Part shown: piece after piece, positions 1-8,123 of the stretch
Layout of the letters: each line of letters begins with the position of its first letter
Position numbering within the stretch: the first letter of the stretch is position 1
NCBI RefSeq assembly: GCF_020535545.1
Contig: NZ_CP084752.1
Location: forward strand, 3,437,501 to 3,501,500
Length of the DNA: 64,000 nucleotides
Source of the DNA: Roseateles sp. XES5
GTDB lineage: Bacteria; Pseudomonadota; Alphaproteobacteria; Rhizobiales; Rhizobiaceae
Direction of reading: 5' to 3'
Translations under genes and position numbers: made by a program
Notes under the pieces: model-generated
Seen by the model: the letters and a program-made list of their open reading frames with translations, nothing else
Database searches by the model: none
Told to the model about the DNA's origin: nothing

Positions 1-1
1 G

Positions 2-328
2 ATCGCGGCCATGGCCGGTGCGATCCTCGCCGCCCGCATGCAGAAGATCCCCGTCATCATTGACGGCTATGTCGCGACGGCCGCAGGGGCGGTCCTGCGC
101 GCCGCCAATCCGTCCGCGCTCGACCATTGCCTCATCGGCCACGTTTCGGCCGAGCCGGCGCACATGAAGGCCATCGAGAAGCTCGGCAAGACGCCGCTGC
201 TCGCGCTGGGCATGCGGCTCGGCGAGGGCACCGGCGCGGCGCTCGCCGCAGGCATCGTCAAGGCGGCCGCGGCCTGCCATTCCGGCATGGCCACCTTCGT
301 TCAGGCAGGCGTCAGCAACCGCACCTAA
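2..328 (+). CDS. cobT: Nicotinate-nucleotide--dimethylbenzimidazole phosphoribosyltransferase, C-terminal part
   Basis: Only the last 108 codons are present; the gene enters from the left edge in frame. CobT transfers phosphoribose from nicotinate mononucleotide to 5,6-dimethylbenzimidazole, making alpha-ribazole phosphate for the lower ligand of cobalamin. The tail matches the CobT family: [11 protein letters not shown], the [13 protein letters not shown] segment, and the glycine-rich [14 protein letters not shown] close to the C-terminus. The family's catalytic glutamate corresponds to the E of LGEGTGA, which is retained. The riboswitch-controlled bluB at 53.2 kb makes the dimethylbenzimidazole substrate, so both ends of this branch are in the window. 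dgkA follows 99 bases downstream in the same direction. Confidence 0.93.
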   Translation: MAAMAGAILAARMQKIPVIIDGYVATAAGAVLRAANPSALDHCLIGHVSAEPAHMKAIEKLGKTPLLALGMRLGEGTGAALAAGIVKAAAACHSGMATFVQAGVSNRT

Positions 329-373
329 CAGCGCGGTCGGCAAAAAGCCGCAATGACATGACGGAAGAGCCCG

Positions 374-396
374 GCATGCCCGTCATACGGGCATGC
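374..396. repeat. Intercistronic hairpin between cobT and dgkA
   Basis: A perfect 9-bp inverted repeat (GCATGCCCG / CGGGCATGC) with a 5-base loop lies in the 99-base gap between cobT and dgkA. No T tract follows it, so it is not a standard intrinsic terminator. It may be an mRNA-stabilising or attenuating stem. Confidence 0.5.
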
Positions 397-427
397 GCCA
401 TCGGGCAGGGAAAGCGGGATTGTAGGA

Positions 428-805
428 ATGGGTCAGGCACCAATCGAGAAAAAGACAGGCTTCAGCCATCTGGTTGCGGCCGCGACCTATTCGGCGGCCG
501 GCGCGCGCCGGCTGCTCGGCGAATCGGCCTTCCGGCACGAGCTGATCGCCTTCGGCGTCGCCATGGTGCTGTTCACGGTCGTCGGCGCCTCGCTCTTCCA
601 GTATGTCGCGATGGCGATCCTGTTCCTGCTGATGATCGCCTTCGAGGCGCTGAACACGGCCATCGAGGAGATCGTCGACCGCGTCTCGCCGGAAATCTCG
701 GAAATGGGCAAACACTCGAAGGACCTCGGTTCCTTCGCCGTCTTCTGCCTGATCATCGCCAACGGCGTCTATGCCGGCTATGTGATGATCGCGGCGTTCC
801 TTTAG
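428..805 (+). CDS. dgkA: Diacylglycerol kinase
   Basis: This 125-residue integral membrane protein matches the prokaryotic DgkA family in length and pattern. DgkA phosphorylates diacylglycerol to phosphatidic acid in the inner membrane, recycling lipid left over from membrane-derived glucan modification. An amphipathic N-terminus is followed by three hydrophobic helices (about residues 36-53, 54-70 and 95-122). The signature [13 protein letters not shown], with the catalytic Glu, sits near residues 73-85. It lies 99 bases after cobT on the same strand. In rhizobia the enzyme would serve cyclic glucan phosphoglycerol turnover, for which the LTA-synthase-like gene at 46.3 kb is a possible partner (inference). 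Confidence 0.93.
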   Translation: MGQAPIEKKTGFSHLVAAATYSAAGARRLLGESAFRHELIAFGVAMVLFTVVGASLFQYVAMAILFLLMIAFEALNTAIEEIVDRVSPEISEMGKHSKDLGSFAVFCLIIANGVYAGYVMIAAFL

Positions 806-930
806 GCTTCATCGCATTCGGCCCAGACAGGTCTGCCAAGGGTGTTATCCGTGCGCGTGCGTTCGGCCCGTCCTGCTCCGGGTGCGGAAAATCATGACGG
901 ATTGAACGTTGTGCCGCTGTGGCCTGCGCT

Positions 931-2466
931 TCAGGCGAAGCTCTTGCGACGCGGCGCGACGGCCTGCGTTTCGGCGACGGCGGGCAGGCTCTGGAGCACG
1001 CGCTTGGCGGGCAGGATGGCGATGGCCTCGGTGCCCTCGCGCAGCTTGGATTTCAGGATGAATTCGCCGTTGTGCTTGGCGAGGATGGCCTGGACGATGG
1101 GTAGGCCGAGGCCGGTGCCCTGTTCGGCGCTCTTGATGGCGATGGAGCCCTGGCCGAAGGCGGACAGCACGACCGGGATTTCCTCTTCCGGAATGCCGGG
1201 ACCGTTGTCCTTGATGGAGACATATTGCCCGCCGCCGGCCGTCCAGCCGGCCTTGACGATGACCTCACCGCCCTGCGGCGTGAACTTCACGGCATTGGAA
1301 AGCAGGTTCAGAATGACCTGGCGCAGGGCCTTCTCATCCGCCCAGACCGCCGGCATGCCGCTTTCGACCTGCTCGGAAATCGTGATGTTCTTGGCCCGCG
1401 CGCGCAACTGCACCATGCCGATGCAGTCCTCGGCGATATCGACGAGATGGACCGAGTCTTCAGACAGATCGTATTTGCCGGCCTCGATGCGCGAGAGGTC
1501 GAGGATTTCGTTGATGAGGTTGAGGAGGTGCTGGCCGGAGCGGTGGATGTCCGACGTGTATTCCTTGTAGACCGGGTTGTTGAGCGGCCCCAGCACTTCC
1601 GTCGACATGACCTCGGAGAAGCCGATGATGGCGTTCAGCGGCGTGCGCAGCTCATGCGACATGGAGGCGAGGAAGCGGGATTTCGCAAGGTTCGCCTCTT
1701 CGGCGCGGCGGCGGGCCTCGTCGGACATGGATTTGGCCACTTCCAGCTCGGCGATCAGGTCGTCCTTCTCCGACTGCGAGGAGAGCAACTGCGCGCTGGT
1801 GTGGCGCAGGCGATGGGTCATGAAGGCGAGGAAGACGAGGGCGGCGGCAATGATCGCCGTCATACCGATCATTGCCGGGTCTGGACGCAATGCCGTCGAA
1901 GCGGCGAGCGCGATGACGGTGGGCGTGAAGGCGCACAGGATCGCATGCCGCAGCATCAGCGTGCTCATGGCCGTCACGGCGAGCGCGACGAGCAGCGAGG
2001 ATCCCTTGTAGAATTCGAAGGTGACGCCGGTGCAGCGGCCGCAGCTTTGCAGGGCGAAGGCGGCCCAGGCGATGCCCATCAGCACCTGCGCGACGAGGAA
2101 GCGGCGCTGCCAACGGCGCACGTTCTCGCCGGTAATGTCCTGGCGGCGGGCGCGGCGCGCGACGATCATGCCGAGCGCATGCACGCTGAGCGCCAGCACG
2201 GCCCAGGCGACGAGGCCGATTTCCTGCGTGAGATAGATGCCGCCGACAGCGATCGCCAGCACGACGGTTGGAACGGCGAGCGCGGCCTGCACGGTCGAAT
2301 CGACGTGAAGCTGCATCATCTCGCGTTCGAAGCCGGGCGAGACGCCCGTCGCCGTCTGCAGCCGTTCGCGGGTCGCGCGAATGGTCCGCGTGACAGCCTT
2401 GTTGCGAAGGCTGCGCGACTTGTCGACGATGATCTTGTCGGTCGAGGTACTGACGCCGGTACTCAT
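931..2466 (-). CDS. Membrane sensor histidine kinase, PleC/DivJ (PdhS) type
   Basis: This is a two-component sensor kinase of 511 residues. A hydrophobic N-terminal half (about residues 58-225) contains roughly four to six membrane helices and no recognisable PAS domain. A short coiled coil follows (about 230-262), then HisKA with the phospho-accepting His in SMSHELRTPLNAIIGFSEVM near residue 270, and HATPase_c with the N box NLLSNAVKF near 390, the G1 motif DNGPGIP, and GTGLGLPI near 453. The H-box wording is that of the PleC/DivJ/PdhS group acting on DivK-like regulators in Rhizobiales; the actual partner cannot be read here. ATG at 2466 is taken rather than the GTG just before it. No response regulator is adjacent. 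Confident as a kinase; no specific name is justified. Confidence 0.88.
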   Translation of the reverse strand: MSTGVSTSTDKIIVDKSRSLRNKAVTRTIRATRERLQTATGVSPGFEREMMQLHVDSTVQAALAVPTVVLAIAVGGIYLTQEIGLVAWAVLALSVHALGMIVARRARRQDITGENVRRWQRRFLVAQVLMGIAWAAFALQSCGRCTGVTFEFYKGSSLLVALAVTAMSTLMLRHAILCAFTPTVIALAASTALRPDPAMIGMTAIIAAALVFLAFMTHRLRHTSAQLLSSQSEKDDLIAELEVAKSMSDEARRRAEEANLAKSRFLASMSHELRTPLNAIIGFSEVMSTEVLGPLNNPVYKEYTSDIHRSGQHLLNLINEILDLSRIEAGKYDLSEDSVHLVDIAEDCIGMVQLRARAKNITISEQVESGMPAVWADEKALRQVILNLLSNAVKFTPQGGEVIVKAGWTAGGGQYVSIKDNGPGIPEEEIPVVLSAFGQGSIAIKSAEQGTGLGLPIVQAILAKHNGEFILKSKLREGTEAIAILPAKRVLQSLPAVAETQAVAPRRKSFA

Positions 2467-2635
2467 CACGGTTGCAACTGTTGCAGATGACGTTGAACTC
2501 TAGGGGGGAATCCTTAAGAAGATGCTGCCGCGCATAAACCATTTGCGAACCATTCCGACATTTTCACGTAGCGTGAGGTCAGCGCGGTTCGGCATGGGAC
2601 GTCGCATCGGGTCTTTCAGGACAGGAACGGATTTC

Positions 2636-3205
2636 ATGGGATTTTCCAGGCGGGCGCGGGATGTCGGCGTGGCGGCGGCAATCCTGGCGCTGACGGCGCT
2701 CATCGTGGCGCGCCTCGAGGGGGGAAGCGGTGAGACCATCACCGGTATCGCGCGGGCGGCGGACGGCGACACCCTGACGCTGGAAGGACACCGCATCCGC
2801 CTTCTCGGCATGGACACGCCGGAGATGATGCAGCTCTGCAAGCGGGATGGTGTCGACTGGCGCTGCGGCGTTGCCGCGCGCTCGCGGCTTGCCGAGTTTC
2901 TGCGGGCCGGTCCCGTGACGTGCCGCACCCGTGGCAAGGACAAGTACGACCGCTGGCTGGCGCGGTGCGAAACGACGGCGAGCGGCGATCTCGGCGAGCG
3001 CATGGTGCGCGAAGGCCTTGCCGTTGCCTATGGTGACTACGAGGATGAAGAGCAATTCGCCAAGGCCGAGCGCAAGGGGCTGTGGGGCAGCGAATTCGAC
3101 CTGCCGCAGCAATGGCGGCGCATGAACGGCCGGCCGCAGGAAGTGGTGCATGAAGGGGAGCGGGGCGTGATCGACGGTATTCTGGCGCGGTTGGGGCTGG
3201 ACTGA
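2636..3205 (+). CDS. Thermonuclease-family (SNase-like) nuclease, membrane-anchored or secreted
   Basis: This 189-residue protein has a hydrophobic N-terminal helix (about residues 10-27), which suggests export or anchoring, and one SNase domain. The family motif RIRLLGMDTPE (catalytic Arg, metal-binding Asp, Glu) is near residues 53-63. DKYDRWLARC carries the second catalytic Arg. A late W-x-S-E-F segment matches the usual thermonuclease end. The enzyme is expected to cleave nucleic acid at phosphodiester bonds with calcium. ATG 2636 is chosen because it places the signal helix at the N-terminus and has GGAACGG upstream; in-frame ATGs at 2594 and 2522 would add up to 38 residues. Its stop overlaps the next start (TGATG), so the two genes are translationally coupled. 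Confidence 0.86.
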   Translation: MGFSRRARDVGVAAAILALTALIVARLEGGSGETITGIARAADGDTLTLEGHRIRLLGMDTPEMMQLCKRDGVDWRCGVAARSRLAEFLRAGPVTCRTRGKDKYDRWLARCETTASGDLGERMVREGLAVAYGDYEDEEQFAKAERKGLWGSEFDLPQQWRRMNGRPQEVVHEGERGVIDGILARLGLD

Positions 3206-3843
3206 TGACAGGCGGCGGTGCCCCGAACGAGATTGCCGCGCTGCAGGCCGGCATTGCCGCCTGCCGGCTCTGTCGGGATGCGCCGGCGCGGGCAGGGGAT
3301 GTCCTGCCGCACGCGCCGCGCCCGGTCGCCGTGCTCTCCCGGACCGCCCGCATCCTCATCGCCGGGCAGGCGCCGGGGCTGAGGGTGCATGAGAGCGGCC
3401 TGCCGTTCAACGACGCGTCGGGAGACCGGCTGCGCCTCTGGCTCGACGTCTCGCGCGAGGAATTCTACGATCCGTCAAAGTTCGCCATCGTGCCGATGGG
3501 CTTCTGCTTTCCCGGTTATGACGCCCATGGCAGCGACCTGCCGCCCCGGCGGGAATGCGCTCCGCTCTGGCGCGCCCGGGTGATCGCCGCCATGCCGCAG
3601 GTCGAACTTGTGCTGGCGATCGGGCAATACGCGCAGGCCTGGCATCTCGGCGCCGCGAAGTCGGCGAGCATGACGGAGACGGTGCGCGACTGGCGGCGGC
3701 ACCTCGGGCGCAACGAGCGCCCGGCGGTGTTGCCGCTGCCGCATCCGAGCTGGCGAAATACCGGCTGGCTGAAACGCAATCCCTGGTTCGAGGCAGAGGT
3801 CTTGCCGGAATTGCGAAAGCGGGTGAAAACTCTTACGGATTGA
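3205..3843 (+). CDS. Uracil-DNA glycosylase superfamily protein, family 4-like with probable 4Fe-4S cluster
   Basis: This 212-residue protein matches the uracil-DNA glycosylase superfamily: a GQAPG motif (residues 53-57) for the water-activating loop and LPHPSW near residues 181-186 for the His loop. Cysteines in CRLC (about 20-23), in GFCFPG and in RREC are spaced like the four cluster ligands of family 4 enzymes. The expected role is removal of uracil or another damaged base from DNA. The start overlaps the stop of the upstream nuclease gene by one base. The GQAPG wording differs from the GEAPG of classic family 4 enzymes, so substrate preference may differ. Confidence 0.82.
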   Translation: MTGGGAPNEIAALQAGIAACRLCRDAPARAGDVLPHAPRPVAVLSRTARILIAGQAPGLRVHESGLPFNDASGDRLRLWLDVSREEFYDPSKFAIVPMGFCFPGYDAHGSDLPPRRECAPLWRARVIAAMPQVELVLAIGQYAQAWHLGAAKSASMTETVRDWRRHLGRNERPAVLPLPHPSWRNTGWLKRNPWFEAEVLPELRKRVKTLTD

Positions 3844-3909
3844 AATACAATTCTTTCAATTTGCCGGTATCCCGGTATATGAGGGAAATAAATTTCTTAG
3901 GGGCATTTC

Positions 3910-4398
3910 ATGGATCGTCTGGACCGCAAAATCCTGCGCCTTCTGCAGGAAGATTCCACGCTCGCAGTGGCGGACCTTGCCAAGAAGGTGGGGTTGTCGA
4001 CCACGCCCTGCTGGCGGCGCATCCAGAAGATGGAAGAGGACGGTGTGATCCGCAAGCGCGTCGCGCTGCTCGATCCGGTCAAGATCAACACCAAGGTCAC
4101 GGTTTTCGTCTCGATCCGCACCAATGCGCATTCCACCGAGTGGCTGAAGCGCTTCTCCGAGGTGATCGTCGAATTCCCCGAGGTCGTCGAGTTCTACCGC
4201 ATGAGCGGCGAGGTGGACTATCTGCTGCGCGTCGTCGTGCCCGATATCGCCGCCTATGACGCCTTCTACAAGCGCATGATCGCCCGCATCGAGATCCGCG
4301 ACGTATCCTCCGCCTTCGCGATGGAGCAGATCAAGTACACGACCGAGCTTCCGCTCGACTACATGGTCGTGGACAACCAGAAGAGCGGCGACGAGTAA
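3910..4398 (+). CDS. Lrp/AsnC family transcriptional regulator
   Basis: This 162-residue protein has an N-terminal AsnC-type helix-turn-helix (LDRKILRLLQEDS at residues 4-16, then VADLAKKVGLSTTPCWRRI as recognition part) and a C-terminal RAM ligand-binding/oligomerisation domain from about residue 65. Such proteins usually sense amino acids and form octamers. The AT-rich 66-base leader (3844-3909) carries two tandem CCGGTAT copies, a plausible autoregulatory site. The neighbouring genes on both sides are unrelated or convergent, so its target cannot be inferred from context. Confidence 0.92.
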   Translation: MDRLDRKILRLLQEDSTLAVADLAKKVGLSTTPCWRRIQKMEEDGVIRKRVALLDPVKINTKVTVFVSIRTNAHSTEWLKRFSEVIVEFPEVVEFYRMSGEVDYLLRVVVPDIAAYDAFYKRMIARIEIRDVSSAFAMEQIKYTTELPLDYMVVDNQKSGDE

Positions 4399-4401
4399 GC
4401 C

Positions 4402-5088
4402 CTATGCCTTGATACGGGCGAGCGTCTTCTCGTCCGTCAGCTCCCGCACGGCATCCTTGCCGACCCAGCGTTCCGTCTTGTCGGCGCTCGCGGCCAGCTT
4501 TTCCGCAAGGGCAAGGGCGGGCGCATGGCAGGCGCGGCTGCGTTTGCCGACATTGCGCAGCGCCCAGTTGACCGCCTTCCGGACGAAGTTGCGCGGGTCG
4601 CTGGCATGGCGCTCGACGAGCGGAAGCCAGCCGATCAGGGTCGCATCCGGCTCCTTCTTCAGATGCATCGCGCCGCTGGCGATCATGGCAAAGGCCGTGC
4701 GGCGCACGAACTCCCGCTCATCGGCGGCGAAGACGTCGATCAGGGGCGTCAGGCCGGCGGCGATGAAGATGTCCGCGGCGCCATCGACGATTTCCCAGGA
4801 ATTGAAATCCTCCGCGAGGCGGCGGGCTTCCTCGTCCGTCAGCTTCTTCGGCTCGAGCGAATAGAGCGCGAACAGCCGGGCCTCGCGCACATTCGTCTGC
4901 CAGAGGGCAAAGGCCCGGGCATGGTCCTTGCCGGTCGTCCGGGCGATCTTCCGCAGCTCGGTATTGGAAATGCCGAGCGCCGTATCGGTGACGATGGCGT
5001 AGCGGGCCATGCCGGCAAGGGCCTCCTCCGACCGCAGCGAGCGGAGATGATCGAGGATCTCTGCTGCGGTGGAGGTCTTGCCGATCAT
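4402..5088 (-). CDS. DNA alkylation repair protein, AlkD-like HEAT-repeat family
   Basis: This 228-residue protein is almost all helical with repeats typical of the AlkC/AlkD DNA glycosylase family (for example NSWEIVDGAADIF, SDPRNFVRKAVNWALRNVGKR, RWVGKDAVREL). AlkD enzymes excise bulky or positively charged alkylated bases without base flipping. The region DPRNFVRKAVNWALR matches the conserved part that holds the catalytic Asp-Trp-Arg environment in AlkD. Its ATG overlaps the stop of the upstream dehydrogenase gene (ATGA), so both are one operon, perhaps only for historical reasons. It converges with the Lrp gene, with 3 bases between them. Confidence 0.85.
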   Translation of the reverse strand: MIGKTSTAAEILDHLRSLRSEEALAGMARYAIVTDTALGISNTELRKIARTTGKDHARAFALWQTNVREARLFALYSLEPKKLTDEEARRLAEDFNSWEIVDGAADIFIAAGLTPLIDVFAADEREFVRRTAFAMIASGAMHLKKEPDATLIGWLPLVERHASDPRNFVRKAVNWALRNVGKRSRACHAPALALAEKLAASADKTERWVGKDAVRELTDEKTLARIKA

Positions 5089-5957
5089 TTGCGTTCGAGC
5101 CTTGCGAGCAGGGAGGACGTATCCCAGCGGTTGCCGCCCATATCCTGCACGTCGCCGTAGAACTGGTCGATGAGGGCGGTGGTGGGGAGTTTCGCGCCGT
5201 TGCGGCGGGCTTCGGAGAGGACGATGCCGAGATCCTTGCGCATCCAGTCGATGGCGAAGCCGAAATCGTACTTGCCGGCGAGCATGGTCTTGTGGCGGTT
5301 GTCCATCTGCCAGGAGCCGGCAGCGCCCTTGGAGATGACCTCGATGACGGCCTCCATGTCGAGCCCGGCCTGCTTGCCGAAATGGATGCCTTCGGCAAGG
5401 CCCTGCACGACGCCGGCAACGCAGATCTGGTTGACCATCTTGGCGAGCTGGCCGGCGCCGGCCGCGCCCATCAGGCCGACCATGCGGGCATAGGCGTCGA
5501 TGACGGGGCGGGCCTTCTCGAAGTCCGCTTCCGCGCCGCCGCACATGACGGTCAGCACGCCGTTTTCCGCGCCGGCCTGGCCGCCGGAGACGGGGGCGTC
5601 GATGAAATGGCAGCCTTTGGCGCGGGCGGCGACGTCGAGCTCGCGGGCGACTTCGGCCGAGGCGGTGGTGTTGTCGATGAGGATCGCGCCGGGCTTCATG
5701 CCGTCAAGCACGCCGTCCCTGGCCGTCGTGACCGAGCGCAGGTCGTCGTCGTTGCCGACGCAGGTGAAGACGAAGTCGGCATCCGCTGCGGCTTCGGCCG
5801 GTGTGCGGTGCGCCGTGCCACCGAATTCGGCCACCCATTTTTCCGCCTTGGCGAAGGTGCGGTTGTAGACCGCCACCTCATGTCCACCCTTCACCTTCAG
5901 GTGGCCCGCCATGGGATAGCCCATGACGCCAAGACCGATGAACGCAACCTTTGCCAT
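5085..5957 (-). CDS. NAD(P)-dependent oxidoreductase, 3-hydroxyisobutyrate dehydrogenase family
   Basis: This 290-residue protein starts with a Rossmann fold (AFIGLGVMGYPMAGHL, residues 4-19). It continues with the beta-hydroxyacid dehydrogenase substrate motif DAPVSGGQAGAENGVLTVM (about 117-135) and the catalytic lysine region GAGQLAKMVNQI (about 163-174). Substrates in this family include 3-hydroxyisobutyrate, tartronate semialdehyde and succinic semialdehyde, and the sequence alone does not choose among them. The ATG at 5957 has AGGAGATT upstream. No valine-degradation gene is adjacent; the downstream partner is the AlkD-like gene, overlapping by 4 bases. Confidence 0.9.
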   Translation of the reverse strand: MAKVAFIGLGVMGYPMAGHLKVKGGHEVAVYNRTFAKAEKWVAEFGGTAHRTPAEAAADADFVFTCVGNDDDLRSVTTARDGVLDGMKPGAILIDNTTASAEVARELDVAARAKGCHFIDAPVSGGQAGAENGVLTVMCGGAEADFEKARPVIDAYARMVGLMGAAGAGQLAKMVNQICVAGVVQGLAEGIHFGKQAGLDMEAVIEVISKGAAGSWQMDNRHKTMLAGKYDFGFAIDWMRKDLGIVLSEARRNGAKLPTTALIDQFYGDVQDMGGNRWDTSSLLARLERK

Positions 5958-6065
5958 GCTGAATCTCCTGCAAATTTGGCAGGAGGTGTAGCGGATGATC
6001 CATTCCGGCGAAAGTGTTTCTCGCAAACGGCGAGGGTGCATCCGCCTGGTGCGGATGCCCGTCCG

Positions 6066-6881
6066 TCAGCCGCGATATTTCGCCAGAACGAGATGGCCGG
6101 GGATCGGCTCGCCCTCTTCCATGCGCACGGTAATATCCGTGATCTCGACGATGTCGAAACCGGTTTCCGCGAGGCGCTGGCGGACATAGCCGGCGGAATG
6201 GGCGAAGCGCTGGTGCGGCCCGACCATGAAGGGGCGGCCGGCGAGGGTCTCGTCCGGCAACGTTTCCGAGGAGAAGATGAAGTGGCCGCCGGCGATGAGA
6301 TTGTCGGCGGCGCCGAAGAACAGCGGTTCGAGCGCCCCGAGATAGGGCAGCACGTCCGTCGCGGTGATGAGGTCGAAAGGCTCGTCGTCATTGTCGTCGA
6401 GGAAATCGACGGCTTCGGCGACGTAGAGCGTTTCGTAGAGCTCTTTGTCGTGGGCGATCTCGACCATGTTTTCCGACAGATCGACGCCGGTGATGTCGTC
6501 GGCCATGTCGCGCAGCGCACCGCCGGTGAGGCCCGTGCCGCAGCCGAGGTCTAGCACCCGCTTGAACGGACCCATGGCGAGCGCCTGGAAGCGCTGGCGC
6601 ACCAGGAGCGGCACGCAATAGCCGAGCTGGTCGACGAGCACATTGTCGAAGACTTCGGCATGCTGGTCGAAGAGCGTGGTGACATAGGCGTCGGATGCCT
6701 TTTCCGGCGTCTCGCCGCGGCCCATCGAAGCGAGGCGCACGGCAGCGCCGCCGTGGTCTTCGGGGTCGAGCGCCAGCACTTGCGCATAGGCCTTGGCGGC
6801 GGCATCGAAATCGCCGGACTTTTCCAGCGAAAGGGCGCGGTTATAGGCTTCCGCAAGCGCTTCTTCGTCGATCTTCGTCAT
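6066..6881 (-). CDS. Class I SAM-dependent methyltransferase with N-terminal TPR-like helices
   Basis: This 271-residue protein begins with a tetratricopeptide-like segment (about residues 6-45; YNRALSLEKSGDFDAAAKAY). A class I methyltransferase domain follows, with the SAM-binding motif VLDLGCGTGLTGGAL near residues 111-125, motif II ITGVDLSENMVEIA, and DLITATDVLPYLG. The acceptor is unknown. A TPR next to a methyltransferase resembles the group sometimes annotated as contains-TPR-repeat methyltransferases in rhizobia. It is divergent from the DUF2270 gene, with 93 bases between the two starts that must hold both promoters. Confidence 0.88.
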   Translation of the reverse strand: MTKIDEEALAEAYNRALSLEKSGDFDAAAKAYAQVLALDPEDHGGAAVRLASMGRGETPEKASDAYVTTLFDQHAEVFDNVLVDQLGYCVPLLVRQRFQALAMGPFKRVLDLGCGTGLTGGALRDMADDITGVDLSENMVEIAHDKELYETLYVAEAVDFLDDNDDEPFDLITATDVLPYLGALEPLFFGAADNLIAGGHFIFSSETLPDETLAGRPFMVGPHQRFAHSAGYVRQRLAETGFDIVEITDITVRMEEGEPIPGHLVLAKYRG

Positions 6882-6974
6882 GGGCGTCTCTTAGGCCGCA
6901 AATAGGCGTTTATCAATCGCCCAAAGAGGCGCATGATCGCTCCCAAGACCAAAAAGACCATTGGGAGGAATGCC

Positions 6975-7703
6975 ATGCCCGGCGATATGTCCCCGTCGTC
7001 GCTCTCCATCGACGCCAAGCGCCCCCTGAGCCCCGCCTTGCCGGCGACGCCCATGGAGACGATCAACACCATGGTGCATTACTACCGCGGCGAACTCGGC
7101 CGCATGGCGGGCTGGCGCGACCGCATCGACCGCACGACGAACTGGGCGATCACGGTGGTGGCGGCACTGCTCTCCGTTTCGCTGTCGACGCCGACCTCGC
7201 ACCATGGCGTGCTGCTCTTCGCCATGCTGCTGGTGACGCTGCTCCTGATGATCGAGGCGCGGCGCTACCGCTTCTTCGACGTCTACCGGGCGCGCGTGCG
7301 TCAGCTCGAGCGGTTCTATTTCGCCGAAATCCTCAATCCGCGCGGCCAGCTTGCGCTCGACTGGGCCGCGCCCATCGCCAAGAGCCTGCGCTCGCCGGAA
7401 TTCCTGATCAGCTACAGGGATGCGGCCTGCCGGCGACTGCGGCGCAATTACTGCTGGATGTACCTGATCCTGCTTCTGGCCTGGGCGCTGAAGATCTCGT
7501 CCTCGACCCTGCAACGGCCGGCGACGGCGGGCCGGGATATCACGCTCGCCTTCGAGCATGTGGTGGCCAATGCGGCGCTGGGCCCGGTGCCCGGCGGCGT
7601 GGTGATCGGCCTCGTGGCCGTCTTCTATGCCGTCATCATCTATTTCTCGCTGAAGGTCGACATGTCCGACAGCGAGCTTGCGCATGGCTCCGTCCACGTC
7701 TGA
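6975..7703 (+). CDS. DUF2270 family membrane protein
   Basis: This 242-residue protein matches DUF2270. The N-terminal conserved part is TMVHYYRGELGRMAGWRDRID (about residues 29-48), followed by TNWAI. Hydrophobic helices lie at about residues 52-68, 70-83, 160-173 and 205-222. Function is unknown; the family occurs in bacteria and archaea as an inner-membrane protein. ATG 6975 is selected for its GGGAGGA site five bases upstream; an in-frame ATG at 6933 would add 14 residues. It converges on usg, with 10 bases between stops. Confidence 0.85.
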   Translation: MPGDMSPSSLSIDAKRPLSPALPATPMETINTMVHYYRGELGRMAGWRDRIDRTTNWAITVVAALLSVSLSTPTSHHGVLLFAMLLVTLLLMIEARRYRFFDVYRARVRQLERFYFAEILNPRGQLALDWAAPIAKSLRSPEFLISYRDAACRRLRRNYCWMYLILLLAWALKISSSTLQRPATAGRDITLAFEHVVANAALGPVPGGVVIGLVAVFYAVIIYFSLKVDMSDSELAHGSVHV

Positions 7704-7713
7704 CCCGTCGTGG

Positions 7714-7980
7714 TCAGTTGATGACGAACTCGCCTTTCAGGGCGCGCCATTCCGTCGCCGAGATCAGGCGGCGGTGGACGTAGCGCACGGAATGGATCGG
7801 GCCGTCCAGCTTTTCCTGCCAGAACCTGAGGAAGCTCTTCATCTCCGGGAAATCGGGTGCGAGATCGTAATGCTGCCAGATATAGGTCTGCAGGAACTGC
7901 TGGTGATCCGGCATGCGGTAGAGAATCTGGGCCGTGGTCATGCCGTAGCCCTTGAGCTGCAGTGCCATGTCGTTCGTCAT
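7714..7980 (-). CDS. usg: Usg-family protein
   Basis: This 88-residue protein matches the alphaproteobacterial Usg family, named for its place upstream of trpF in Caulobacter; its role is unknown. Conserved wording includes LKGYGMTTAQILYRMPDH, QTYIWQHYDLAPDFP and SVRYVHRRLISATEWRALKGEF. Start ATG 7980 has GAGGT upstream. No trp gene is present, so the Caulobacter neighbourhood is not kept here. The 5' side holds a GCCCGC...GCGGGC stem (about 8024-8044). Confidence 0.85.
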   Translation of the reverse strand: MTNDMALQLKGYGMTTAQILYRMPDHQQFLQTYIWQHYDLAPDFPEMKSFLRFWQEKLDGPIHSVRYVHRRLISATEWRALKGEFVIN

Positions 7981-8091
7981 GGTGACCTCATTGCGTGGTG
8001 AATGATGGTCCCAATGATTGAGCGCCCGCAAGGTTAATGCGGGCTTAATCCTTCGTCTGTATCGGGAATATTTCTTTGAAATCAGGGTATT

Positions 8092-8117
8092 GGCAGCACT
8101 CTCCATCGAGTGCTGCC
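8092..8117. terminator. Stem-loop after the amino acid ABC permease operon
   Basis: A perfect 10-bp inverted repeat (GGCAGCACTC / GAGTGCTGCC, 6-base loop) lies 6 bases past the stop of the last permease gene. T residues follow on the plus-strand side, but no T run follows on the permease strand. It may end or protect the operon's mRNA rather than act as a textbook terminator. Confidence 0.6.
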
Positions 8118-8123
8118 AGATTT

